DNA from: CALAEC01 sp050692915
Lineage (GTDB): Bacteria > Actinomycetota > UBA4738 > CALAEC01
Direction: 5' to 3'
Assembly: GCA_050692915.1 (NCBI GenBank)
Contig: JBOGVU010000100.1
Coordinates: 1-8,599, forward strand
Length of the DNA: 8,599 nucleotides
Positions 1 to 5,673 of this stretch are shown here, piece by piece. Position 1 is the stretch's first letter. Every line of letters starts with the position of its first letter. The translations under genes were made by a program, and so were the position numbers. The notes below the pieces were generated by a model, which saw only the letters and a program-made list of their open reading frames with translations, was not told the origin of the DNA and searched no databases.

Positions 1-14
1 GTTGTACGAGGCGT

Positions 15-275
15 TCAGCCGCCGCCGACGAACCACTTCCAGAACGGCGGGTTGCTGGTGTCCAACGTCGTGTGCCAGTAGGCGTCCCACGTGAGCAGGT
101 CCGCGTATTCCTTGAAGCACTCGGGGAATCGCTCCTCGCTGAAGCGATCGAAGATCGCCGGGTCGGCGGCGTTCGCCTGGCCGATGAACCTCGCGGGAGG
201 GTAGGTGTAGTCCTCCTCGCGCCAGTGAACGGCGATCTGCGCCTCAGAGACTTGCGTCTCCTGTCCTGCCGCCAT
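15..275 (-). CDS. acs: Acetyl-CoA synthetase, N-terminal fragment (apparent frameshift; gene runs off the window)
   Basis: The 86 residues match the conserved N-terminal segment of AMP-forming acetate-CoA ligases: VHWREEDYTYPPARF near residues 17-30, FSEERFPECFKEYADLLTW near 45-63 and TTLDTSNPPFWKWFVGG near 69-85. These enzymes activate acetate with ATP and CoA in the cytoplasm and are usually about 650 residues, so this is only the start of one. The reading frame stops right after WFVGGG. Shifted by one base, the next codons (positions 21 down to 1) read RLNASYN, the normal family continuation, so one base appears to be missing in the GCC repeat at 18-26. The start is the ATG at 275-273, preceded by GGGAGG with 7 nt spacing. 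A candidate promoter lies upstream. Either the gene is a true pseudogene or the base was lost in sequencing or assembly. The family call is firm; acetate as substrate is assumed from the family. Confidence 0.82.
   Translation of the reverse strand: MAAGQETQVSEAQIAVHWREEDYTYPPARFIGQANAADPAIFDRFSEERFPECFKEYADLLTWDAYWHTTLDTSNPPFWKWFVGGG
18..26 (-). other. Probable frameshift site in acs (GCC triplet run)
   Basis: The plus strand reads three GCC triplets here. On the minus strand the codons give G-G-G-stop, while the other frame immediately downstream reads R-L-N-A-S-Y-N, as expected after WFVGG in acetyl-CoA synthetases. Adding one base here restores a continuous frame to the window edge. Confidence 0.75.
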
Positions 276-282
276 CGCTCAA

Positions 283-288
283 CCTCCC
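283..288 (-). promoter_or_regulatory. Ribosome binding site of acs
   Basis: GGGAGG on the minus strand, 7 nt before the ATG at 275. It fixes the start of the acetyl-CoA synthetase fragment. Confidence 0.75.
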
Positions 289-314
289 GGTGGAAGACGA
301 GTTGAAGCACGCCG

Positions 315-344
315 AGCTTAGCCCGCCCCTGACCGTGCGGGCAA
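315..344 (-). promoter_or_regulatory. Candidate sigma-70-type promoter of acs
   Basis: On the minus strand TTGCCC (344-339) is followed after 18 bp by TAAGCT (320-315), a TANNNT-type -10 hexamer. The predicted transcription start is near 308, giving a leader of about 33 nt that includes the GGGAGG ribosome binding site. It is a moderate consensus match with no experimental support. Confidence 0.45.
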
Positions 345-377
345 AGGCAGTGGAGGTCCTCGAGTTCGTCGACTGGA

Positions 378-394
378 CTCGGCGGATCGCCGAG
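378..394. promoter_or_regulatory. Perfect 7-bp inverted repeat upstream of acs
   Basis: CTCGGCG, three bases (GAT), then CGCCGAG: a perfect dyad in the 270-bp gap between acs and the cyclase gene. It lies about 70-86 bp upstream of the predicted acs transcription start, a normal position for an activator site. I do not recognise the motif as belonging to a known regulator family, and GC-rich dyads also arise by chance. Confidence 0.35.
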
Positions 395-473
395 ACCCAT
401 GTGACGGTGGCTCACTCCCCCTGGGTGCTCCCTGAGACCTCCGACGTCGCGAACAACCAATCGACAGGGCGGT

Positions 474-517
474 TGGCAGTCTCCTCGTGTCGGAGGGCCG
501 AGTCGCAGAAACTGCCA
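474..517 (-). terminator. Nested hairpin downstream of the cyclase gene, possible terminator
   Basis: TGGCAGT (474-480) pairs with ACTGCCA (511-517), and the loop contains a smaller hairpin (TCGG 490-493 with CCGA 498-501). It begins about 28 nt after the cyclase stop codon on the minus strand. There is no T-tract after it, so an intrinsic terminator of the standard kind is not supported. It could be a T-less hairpin or a transcript 3' end structure. Confidence 0.25.
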
Positions 518-545
518 CCCGGAATGCGCCTAACGTCGTGGGGCA

Positions 546-2537
546 TCAGCGCCACTCGATCCGGGCCACCTCGACGGGAGCGAACACCCCCTTCACGCTG
601 ACCTCACGCGAGTCCGACACGCTGAACTCCCCGTCCGCGACGGACACGGCGTCGACGCTGGCCAGGATCTCTCCTCCCTCGGCGAGCGCCCCGATCCTGG
701 CCGCCTTGTGCACCTCTCCCCCGCTGTAGTCCTGTCCCCGACGCGTCGCCTCGGCAGCATGCACCCCGATGCGTACCAGCGGGGCGAACCCGTGGGCACG
801 GCGGTGCTCCGCGAGAGCGCGCTGGACGGCCACCGCGCAGGTGAGCGCCGATCGGGCGTTCGCGAACGCGACGAAGAACCCGTCGCCGGTGTGATGGGCC
901 ACCTCGCCGCCGTGGGAGGCGAACAGCGACCGGAGCGCCCCGTCGTGCCATCGGAGGAGATCCTCCCATGCCTCGTCCCCGATCACGCCCACCAGGTCGG
1001 TGGACCGAACGATGTCCGTGAACATGAACGTCCGACCGACCCGCTCCGCCGGCCCACGCGCAGGCGAAAGCTCGCCCAGGAGCGCCGCGGCCCGCTCGGC
1101 GGCGGGGCGAGCCCCGAGTCGCTCGAGCGTGACGCGGGCCGCCCGGGCCTCCATGCGTGCGGCGTCGTCGTCCCCGAGGGCTCGGTGGGCGTGAGCCAGC
1201 TGGAGCCGCAGCTCCGCCACCTCGTGGGGCGCGTCGATCTGCTGCCACGCCTGCAGGGCCCGCCGAAGGTCGGGAAGCGCGCTCGCCGGGTCGCCCTGGG
1301 CCAGCCTCACCGCTCCCCGCGCGCCCACGGCGATGGCGTGGAGCGTCACGGACTCGTACTCGGCGACTATGGACTCGAGCTCGCTCAGGGCCGAGGCGGC
1401 GGTGTCCATGTCCTCGGCGGTCAGGGCGATCTCGATCTGGGCCGCCCGGAGCCGCACCTGGAGGCAGCGGTTCCCGCCGGCTTCGGCCAGGGCCTGGCCG
1501 ACCCCGGAGGCGGCCGCCTGGACCTTCCCCTGGGCCAGTCGGAGGAGCGACAGGCCGGGCTGCGGGTTGTAGCCGAACTCGTGGGCTCTCGCGTAGGCGT
1601 CCTCGGCGGCGTCGAGGTCGCCCATGCGGCGCCGGACCTCGCCGATCTCGTGGTTGGCGGGGCCCAGGCCCGAAACGAGGTTGAACAGGGGGAGCTCCTC
1701 GCAGGCGAGACGGGCCTGCTCCTCGGCCCGTGCGTACGACCCCCGGAGCCGCATGAGCTCGGCCTGGTGGACCCGGCACACTCCGGGGAACGCGGGGACG
1801 GATTGGCGTTCGCACCACCGCAGGGTGGCGTCGGTCCACTCCGCCGCCCGCCCGTAGTCCCCGAGCCTCGAGCAGACGCCGATCATCCCGCAGTACACGT
1901 AGCCCGCCGCGTTGGGTTCCAGCTCCCCTCCGACGACGGCCGTCATGGCCTCGTCCAGGAGGGCCATGCCCTCGCCGACCCTGCCCAGGAGGCAGAGAGC
2001 ATGTCCCTTGTCGTGGAGGCTCATCGCGTGGAGGTCCCGGTCCCCGCTCTGCTCGGACAGCTCCATGGCACGGTCGTAGAAGCCGATGGCTCCCTCCATG
2101 TCGCCCTGGAACCAGGCCAGCAACCCCCCCATCCAGGCCAGCCACCCGTGGACCGGCCACCCGGGATCCTCCTCGGCCAGCCGGATGGCCTTGGCCGCCC
2201 AACCCTGCGCCTGGGGCATGGCCATCCGCATGCCGTGCTGCTCGGCGACCCGGAACGCCACCATCGCCGCCGCCCGCCGGTTCCCCTCCTCGAGGTGGGC
2301 GGCGTAAGACCGTTCCAGGTACTCGACAGTCTCGTCGGGGTGCGCGGTCCAGTACGCCGCCGCCGCAAGCAGCTCCAGGCCTTCGCCATTCAGGGCGCCG
2401 GCCCGGTCGGCCTCGCTCAGGATCTCGTAGGCCTCGGCCCAGGCATGCCGCGCGAGGGCCTCACGTCCGGCCTCCACGGCGTTGGCGGCGGTCCGGCTCA
2501 CGAACGGATGGTACGCTTCCACCCGCACCGGCGGCAC
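546..2537 (-). CDS. TPR-repeat protein with C-terminal class III adenylate/guanylate cyclase domain
   Basis: The first about 480 of 663 residues form an all-helical, Ala/Leu/Glu-rich TPR-like solenoid. The C-terminal 165 residues (about 499-663) are a class III nucleotide cyclase homology domain. Visible motifs are FTDIVRSTD (metal Asp508), HHTGDGFFVAF (second metal Asp552) and DYSGGEVHKAARI (Asp603; His610 in place of the usual transition-state Asn; Arg614). The Lys that normally contacts the purine, two residues before the TGDG, is replaced by His548, so ATP versus GTP use cannot be predicted and activity may be unusual. No signal peptide or membrane helix is visible, so the protein is probably cytoplasmic, with the repeats sensing a partner protein. 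The start is uncertain: GTG at 2537 has no good ribosome binding site, an in-frame stop lies just upstream, and GTG codons at residues 13 and 21 are alternatives. It is divergent from the response regulator gene across 63 bp. Confidence 0.85.
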   Translation of the reverse strand: MPPVRVEAYHPFVSRTAANAVEAGREALARHAWAEAYEILSEADRAGALNGEGLELLAAAAYWTAHPDETVEYLERSYAAHLEEGNRRAAAMVAFRVAEQHGMRMAMPQAQGWAAKAIRLAEEDPGWPVHGWLAWMGGLLAWFQGDMEGAIGFYDRAMELSEQSGDRDLHAMSLHDKGHALCLLGRVGEGMALLDEAMTAVVGGELEPNAAGYVYCGMIGVCSRLGDYGRAAEWTDATLRWCERQSVPAFPGVCRVHQAELMRLRGSYARAEEQARLACEELPLFNLVSGLGPANHEIGEVRRRMGDLDAAEDAYARAHEFGYNPQPGLSLLRLAQGKVQAAASGVGQALAEAGGNRCLQVRLRAAQIEIALTAEDMDTAASALSELESIVAEYESVTLHAIAVGARGAVRLAQGDPASALPDLRRALQAWQQIDAPHEVAELRLQLAHAHRALGDDDAARMEARAARVTLERLGARPAAERAAALLGELSPARGPAERVGRTFMFTDIVRSTDLVGVIGDEAWEDLLRWHDGALRSLFASHGGEVAHHTGDGFFVAFANARSALTCAVAVQRALAEHRRAHGFAPLVRIGVHAAEATRRGQDYSGGEVHKAARIGALAEGGEILASVDAVSVADGEFSVSDSREVSVKGVFAPVEVARIEWR

Positions 2538-2545
2538 AGGTGCCG
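2532..2545. promoter_or_regulatory. Short inverted repeat over the cyclase start codon
   Basis: CGGCAC, two bases, GTGCCG: perfect 6-bp arms that include the proposed GTG start at 2537-2535. In RNA it could fold as a small hairpin partly hiding the start codon. It may equally mean that the true start is further downstream. Confidence 0.25.
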
Positions 2546-2560
2546 GGAGCCGACCCCTCT

Positions 2561-2576
2561 CTCATCCCACTCTCAT
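2561..2576 (+). promoter_or_regulatory. Candidate response-regulator operator: two CTCAT direct repeats, 11-bp period
   Basis: CTCAT at 2561-2565 and again at 2572-2576, starts exactly 11 bp apart. OmpR/PhoB-family regulators bind as head-to-tail dimers to such repeats one helical turn apart. The pair lies at about -40 to -25 of the predicted response-regulator transcription start, where an activator would replace a -35 element. The same repeat with the same spacing recurs upstream of the PepSY gene at 4635-4661, which supports autoregulation. The motif-regulator assignment is inferred. Confidence 0.6.
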
Positions 2577-2587
2577 GATCCCTGCTC

Positions 2588-2593
2588 TACGCT
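2588..2593 (+). promoter_or_regulatory. Candidate -10 element of the two-component operon (leaderless start)
   Basis: TACGCT fits TANNNT and starts 16 bp after the start of the second CTCAT box. It ends 7 bp before the ATG at 2601, so transcription would begin at or next to the start codon. The absence of any Shine-Dalgarno sequence before 2601 agrees with leaderless translation. Confidence 0.45.
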
Positions 2594-2600
2594 TCGTTCC

Positions 2601-3299
2601 ATGCGGGTGCTGGTCGTCGAGGACGAGGTCAAGATGGCCGGTCTGCTGAAGCGGGGCCTCGAGGAGGAGGGCTACGCGGTCGACACGGCCGGCAACGGCA
2701 CCGAGGCCCTGTGGCTGGCCGGTGAGAACCCGTACGACGCCTTGGTCCTGGACGTGAACCTGCCAGACCTCGACGGCTTTGAGGTCTGCCGGAGGCTCCG
2801 GGAGGTCGGACGGTGGAGCCCGGTGCTCATGCTCACCGCTCGCGACGCCGTGGAGGATCGCGTCGCCGGGCTGGATGCCGGGGCCGACGATTACCTCACC
2901 AAGCCATTCTCCTTCGCCGAGCTGCTGGCCCGGGTTCGGGCCCTGGTCCGACGGGGAGCGGCGGAGCGTCCGTCCGTGCTCCGTGTGGGAGACCTGACGG
3001 TGGATCCGGCCAGCCGTCGGGTGGCTCGAGGCGAGGCGCCCATCGAGCTCACGGCCAAGGAGTTCGCCCTGCTCGAGTACCTGGTCCGCCATCCCGGCGA
3101 GGTCCTCAGCCGAACACGGTTGATCGAGCACGTATGGGACTTCGCGTACGAGGGAGACTCCAACGTGGTGGATGTCTACGTCCGGTACCTGCGAGAGAAG
3201 GTCGACCGGCCTTTCGGGAGGGAGTCCATCGAGACGGTCCGCGGTGCCGGGTACCGGCTCAGGGAGACGGCTGAGGATGCCCCTTCCGATCCGAGCTAG
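2601..3299 (+). CDS. OmpR/PhoB-family DNA-binding response regulator
   Basis: This 232-residue protein is the cytoplasmic transcription-factor half of a two-component system. The receiver domain (1 to about 118) has the acidic pair E7/D8, phospho-acceptor D51 in LVLDVNLPDLDGFEV, T79 in LMLTARD and K101 in YLTKPFSF. The winged-helix effector domain (about 126-223) carries IELTAKEFALLEYL, LIEHVWD, SNVVDVYVRYLREKVD and ETVRGAGYRL, all hallmarks of the OmpR/PhoB class. The start is the ATG at 2601, directly at the receiver's first strand (MRVLVVEDE). No ribosome binding site precedes it, so it is probably leaderless. It overlaps the histidine kinase gene by 23 bp, so the two are cotranscribed. 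CTCAT direct repeats upstream suggest that it controls its own operon and the PepSY gene. The stimulus is unknown. Confidence 0.95.
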   Translation: MRVLVVEDEVKMAGLLKRGLEEEGYAVDTAGNGTEALWLAGENPYDALVLDVNLPDLDGFEVCRRLREVGRWSPVLMLTARDAVEDRVAGLDAGADDYLTKPFSFAELLARVRALVRRGAAERPSVLRVGDLTVDPASRRVARGEAPIELTAKEFALLEYLVRHPGEVLSRTRLIEHVWDFAYEGDSNVVDVYVRYLREKVDRPFGRESIETVRGAGYRLRETAEDAPSDPS

Positions 3300-4629
3300 G
3301 CTCACCCTGGTCTCCGCGGTCCTCATGGCCGTGGTCCTCGCCGGCGCCGGCATCTTTGTTTACCTGCGGCTCGAGGCGGACCTCCTGGATGCGGTCGACG
3401 CAGGGCTCCGCTCGAGGGCGGAGACGATCCTGGGCAGCCAGACCTCCGCCCTGGAGCAGGGCGCAGGTCTGGTCGAGGCGGACGACGCGTTCGCCCAGGT
3501 CCTGGGCCCGGGAGGAGAGGTCCTCCAATCGTCCGGAGGCCTGAGGGGCGGGCCGCTGCTGACCCGGAGGGAGGTGGCCGGACTGGCGGCGCCGGCATTC
3601 ATCGAGCGCGTCGTCCACACGGTCGAGGAGCCCGTGTCGGCCCGGCTCCTGGCCGTCCCCGCTCCCGGAGAAACCGTCGTCGTGGTGGGAGCGTCCCTGG
3701 ATGACCAGCGAGAGGCCCTGGCCCGGCTGGCCATCCTCCTGGCTCTGGGGGGGCCGCTGGTGCTGATCCTGGCCGCCGGGGTGGGGTGGGTGGTCGCCGG
3801 GGCGGGCCTTCGGCCGGTGGATCGGATGCGGGCGGAGGCCGCTGCCATCTCGGCCTCGGAGCCCGGCCGGAGGCTGCCTCCGTCGGGAACCGGCGACGAG
3901 CTGGCTCGCCTGGGTGAGACCCTCAACGGGATGCTGGACCGACTGGAGCAGGCCCTGGAACGGGAACGGCGGTTCGTGGACGAGGCCAGCCACGAGCTGC
4001 GCACGCCGCTGGCGAACCTCCGGACGGAGCTCGACCTGGCCCTCCGGCGATCCAGGACCCGGGAGGCGCTCGAGGGAGCCCTCGGGAGCGCGGCCGAGGA
4101 GACCGACCGGCTGGCCCGGTTGGCGGAGGACCTCCTGGTCCTGGCCCGGGCCGACCGAGGCCGGGTTCCGGTCCGCCGCGAGTCCACCGACGTGGCGCAG
4201 TTGGTGGCAGGGGCCGTCGACGCCTTCGGCGCTCGTGCGGCCGAGGAGGGGGTCTCGGTCGAGACCCGTGTCCCGGAGGGGATCCGGGCCAGCGTCGACC
4301 CAGTGCGCATCGGCCAGGCGCTGGGGAATCTCCTGGACAATGCGCTTCGCCACACCCCTCCAGGTGGACGGGTGACGGTGGAGGTGGCCCGGGCCGACGG
4401 CGCCCTGTCGTTCGAGGTCCGGGACACCGGCGAGGGATTCCCCGCCGAGTTCCTCCCCGGCGCGTTCGAGCCGTTCGCCCGCCCGGACCCCTCCCGGTCC
4501 CGGCGGGACGGCGGAGCCGGCCTGGGGCTGGCCATCGTCCTGGCCGTGGCCCAGGCCCACGGCGGCTCGGCCGAGATCTCCAACGGCCCCGGAGGCGGAG
4601 CCTCGGTGACGGTGCGGATCCCCGGGTAA
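3277..4629 (+). CDS. Membrane sensor histidine kinase of the two-component system
   Basis: A 450-residue inner-membrane kinase, cognate partner of the preceding response regulator by overlap and order. One membrane helix lies near residues 8-30 and a second near 150-176; between them is an extracytoplasmic sensor region of about 115 residues with no recognised fold. A HAMP-like linker follows (about 177-229). Then come the dimerisation/phospho-acceptor helix with H239 in FVDEASHELRTPLANLRTEL and the ATPase domain: N box NLLDNALRHTP (351-361), G1 box DTGEGF (383-388), F box FEPFAR (397-402) and G2 box GGAGLGLAI (412-420). All catalytic boxes are intact. The ATG at 3277 lies inside the end of the regulator gene after GGCTGAGG, so translation is probably coupled. 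Domain make-up resembles the kinases of actinobacterial OmpR-type pairs found beside PepSY genes; the ligand cannot be read from sequence. Confidence 0.94.
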   Translation: MPLPIRARLTLVSAVLMAVVLAGAGIFVYLRLEADLLDAVDAGLRSRAETILGSQTSALEQGAGLVEADDAFAQVLGPGGEVLQSSGGLRGGPLLTRREVAGLAAPAFIERVVHTVEEPVSARLLAVPAPGETVVVVGASLDDQREALARLAILLALGGPLVLILAAGVGWVVAGAGLRPVDRMRAEAAAISASEPGRRLPPSGTGDELARLGETLNGMLDRLEQALERERRFVDEASHELRTPLANLRTELDLALRRSRTREALEGALGSAAEETDRLARLAEDLLVLARADRGRVPVRRESTDVAQLVAGAVDAFGARAAEEGVSVETRVPEGIRASVDPVRIGQALGNLLDNALRHTPPGGRVTVEVARADGALSFEVRDTGEGFPAEFLPGAFEPFARPDPSRSRRDGGAGLGLAIVLAVAQAHGGSAEISNGPGGGASVTVRIPG

Positions 4630-4634
4630 CCGTT

Positions 4635-4661
4635 CTCATCTGCGGCTCACCGTCCTCTCAT
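4635..4661 (+). promoter_or_regulatory. Candidate operator: three CTCA(T/C) direct repeats, 11-bp period
   Basis: CTCAT at 4635, CTCAC at 4646 and CTCAT at 4657, each exactly 11 bp from the next, immediately after the kinase stop codon. It is the same unit and spacing as the pair at 2561-2576. The last copy sits 16 bp from the -10-like hexamer at 4673, as in the upstream promoter. This suggests that the PepSY gene has its own promoter, activated by the neighbouring response regulator. Confidence 0.65.
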
Positions 4662-4703
4662 GGGTCGGCGGGCATGCTGGTCATGGGTCGGCGGGCATGC
4701 TGG
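4658..4703 (+). repeat. Perfect 23-bp tandem duplication in the PepSY promoter/leader
   Basis: The 23-base unit at 4658-4680 is repeated without mismatch at 4681-4703. The unit begins inside the third CTCAT box and contains the candidate -10 (CATGCT) and an ATG. The duplication therefore copies the core promoter region but only part of the operator, since the second copy has GTCAT rather than CTCAT. Confidence 0.95.
4673..4678 (+). promoter_or_regulatory. Candidate -10 element of the PepSY gene
   Basis: CATGCT occupies the same position relative to the last CTCAT box (16 bp, start to start) as TACGCT does in the regulator promoter. It is a weak -10 match (first base C rather than T), consistent with a promoter that needs an activator. 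A second copy lies at 4696-4701 because of the tandem duplication. Confidence 0.35.
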
Positions 4704-4727
4704 CCCGGGCGAAGGAGGAGCACATGA
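4683..4727 (+). CDS. Possible 14-codon leader ORF before the PepSY gene
   Basis: An ATG in the second repeat copy opens a 14-residue frame (MGRRACWPGRRRST). Its TGA overlaps the PepSY start codon as ATGA. The ATG lies close to the predicted transcription start, so leaderless translation is conceivable. No ribosome binding site precedes it and the frame may be chance. Confidence 0.15.
   Translation: MGRRACWPGRRRST
4714..4720 (+). promoter_or_regulatory. Ribosome binding site of the PepSY gene
   Basis: GGAGGAG ends 3 nt before the ATG at 4724 (AGGAGG core 5 nt away). It favours this start over the in-frame ATG at 4697, which lies in the repeat and has no ribosome binding site. Confidence 0.75.
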
Positions 4728-5062
4728 CGGCAAGGAAGAAGATGTGGATCGCCGGCGGGGCTCTGGTGGTGGTGCTCATCGGTGGCGGGGCGGCCCTGGC
4801 CGTGGCCGCCGGGGGGGACGACGACCGGCCCCTGACCGGCTCCGATCTGGATCGGGCCACTGCGGCGGCCCTGGAGCACACGGGTGGCGGGACGGTCATG
4901 GAGACGGAGGTGGGCGACGATGGGGCCGCCTACGGCGTGGAGATCCGACTCGACGACGGCAGGACGGTCGAGGTCAGCCTCGACTCGACGTTCGAGATCA
5001 TCGGCGAGGAGGAGGACGACGACGGCCCCAACGATGTGGACGGTCCTGGAGACGATCGCTGA
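4724..5062 (+). CDS. Small membrane-anchored PepSY domain protein
   Basis: 112 residues. A short basic N-terminus (MTARKK) is followed by a hydrophobic helix (about 7-29), either an uncleaved anchor or a signal peptide; no lipobox is visible. After a DDD turn comes one PepSY-like domain (about 37-93): LDRATAAALEHTGGGTVMETEV, then GVEIRLDDGRTVEVSLDSTFEII, the helix plus strand pattern of the family. The last about 19 residues are extremely acidic (GEEEDDDGPNDVDGPGDDR), which might bind cations. PepSY domains occur in protease propeptides and in small exported proteins, often beside two-component genes; the molecular role of such small ones is not established. It has its own CTCAT-type operator and follows the kinase gene by 94 bp, so it is a likely direct target and possibly a feedback partner of the kinase's extracytoplasmic domain. 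That function is inference. Confidence 0.85.
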   Translation: MTARKKMWIAGGALVVVLIGGGAALAVAAGGDDDRPLTGSDLDRATAAALEHTGGGTVMETEVGDDGAAYGVEIRLDDGRTVEVSLDSTFEIIGEEEDDDGPNDVDGPGDDR

Positions 5063-5091
5063 CACCGCCCCTCCGGTGCTTCTGAGGGCTG
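5063..5091. other. 29-bp gap between convergent genes
   Basis: Separates the PepSY and YdeI-family stop codons. Two alternative weak 5-bp stems can form (CACCG 5063-5067 with CGGTG 5074-5078; CCCTC 5069-5073 with GAGGG 5084-5088). Neither has a T-tract, so I do not call a terminator. Confidence 0.3.
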
Positions 5092-5673
5092 CTACCGGCG
5101 ATCGGGCGGGGTCAGGGCCGGGATCCGCTCGCCTCGAGCCGTGGTCTCGATCAGCGTGGCCAGCCGCCGCTCTCGGGTCTCCTCCCTCTTCGCGCTGATC
5201 ACCCACCAGGTGGCGGCCTTTCGGTATCCGGGCGGCATGGCCCGCCACGTCTTCCACGCCCGGGCGTTGGCCCGGAACGGCCGGGCGTACGTCGCCGGGA
5301 GCTCCTGCGGGCGCTGCTCGTACGAGTAGATCCCGATCCGGTTGTCCCGGCGAGCCTCGAACGCTCGGAGGCCCGCCGGGGCCATCAGCCCCAGCTCGAT
5401 CAGCTCCCGGGCCCGCTTCACGTTCCTGTCGCTCCACGTGCTGGTGGGCTTCCTAGGCGTGAACCGGTTCATGTAGCTCGTGTGGTCGACGCGCTTGCGG
5501 ATGCCGTCGATCCAGCCGAAGCACAACGCCTGGTCCACGGCCTCGGGCCAGGTGATGCTGGGCTTCCCTGATCCCTTCCTGTGGAACCCCACCCACAGCT
5601 CGGCCGCCGTGTCGTGGTTCCGCTCCAGCCAGGCCCGGAAGCGGGCCGTCGTGGCGAAGAACCTCGGCTTCAT
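5092..5673 (-). CDS. YdeI/OmpD-associated family protein
   Basis: A 193-residue soluble protein matching the YdeI/OmpD-associated family (COG4430). Hallmarks are FRAWLERNHDTAAELWVGFHRKGSGK, then ITWPEAVDQALCFGWIDGIRKRVD (about 40-63), RFTPRKPTSTWSDRNVKRA (70-88), LIELGLMAPAG (91-101) and the basic C-terminal PPGYRKAATWWVISAKREETRERR (147-170). E. coli YdeI has been linked to resistance to cationic antimicrobial peptides, but the biochemical role of these actinobacterial relatives is unknown. Length is typical and nothing appears truncated. The ATG at 5673 overlaps the stop of the upstream membrane-protein gene as ATGA, with a GGAG-type ribosome binding site inside that gene, indicating translational coupling. 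Confidence 0.88.
   Translation of the reverse strand: MKPRFFATTARFRAWLERNHDTAAELWVGFHRKGSGKPSITWPEAVDQALCFGWIDGIRKRVDHTSYMNRFTPRKPTSTWSDRNVKRARELIELGLMAPAGLRAFEARRDNRIGIYSYEQRPQELPATYARPFRANARAWKTWRAMPPGYRKAATWWVISAKREETRERRLATLIETTARGERIPALTPPDRR

Noticed and set aside
400..416. CRP-like site (TGTGA ... TCAC) upstream of acs, attractive because a cyclase gene is adjacent
   Set aside because: The spacing between GTGA and TCAC is 7 bp, not the 6 bp needed for the CRP/GlxR consensus, and the inner bases are not symmetric.
708..2600. Long plus-strand open frame in front of the response regulator
   Set aside because: It is antisense to the TPR-cyclase gene, its translation has no domain signature, and such open frames arise from high GC. 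The regulator begins at 2601.
3259..4560. Long minus-strand open frames across the histidine kinase
   Set aside because: They lie opposite a kinase with all catalytic motifs intact, and their low-complexity Arg/Pro/Gly composition is typical of high-GC shadow frames.
4697..4723. Upstream ATG for the PepSY gene
   Set aside because: It lies within the tandem repeat and has no ribosome binding site, while the ATG at 4724 has GGAGGAG at proper spacing and begins a normal signal/anchor sequence.
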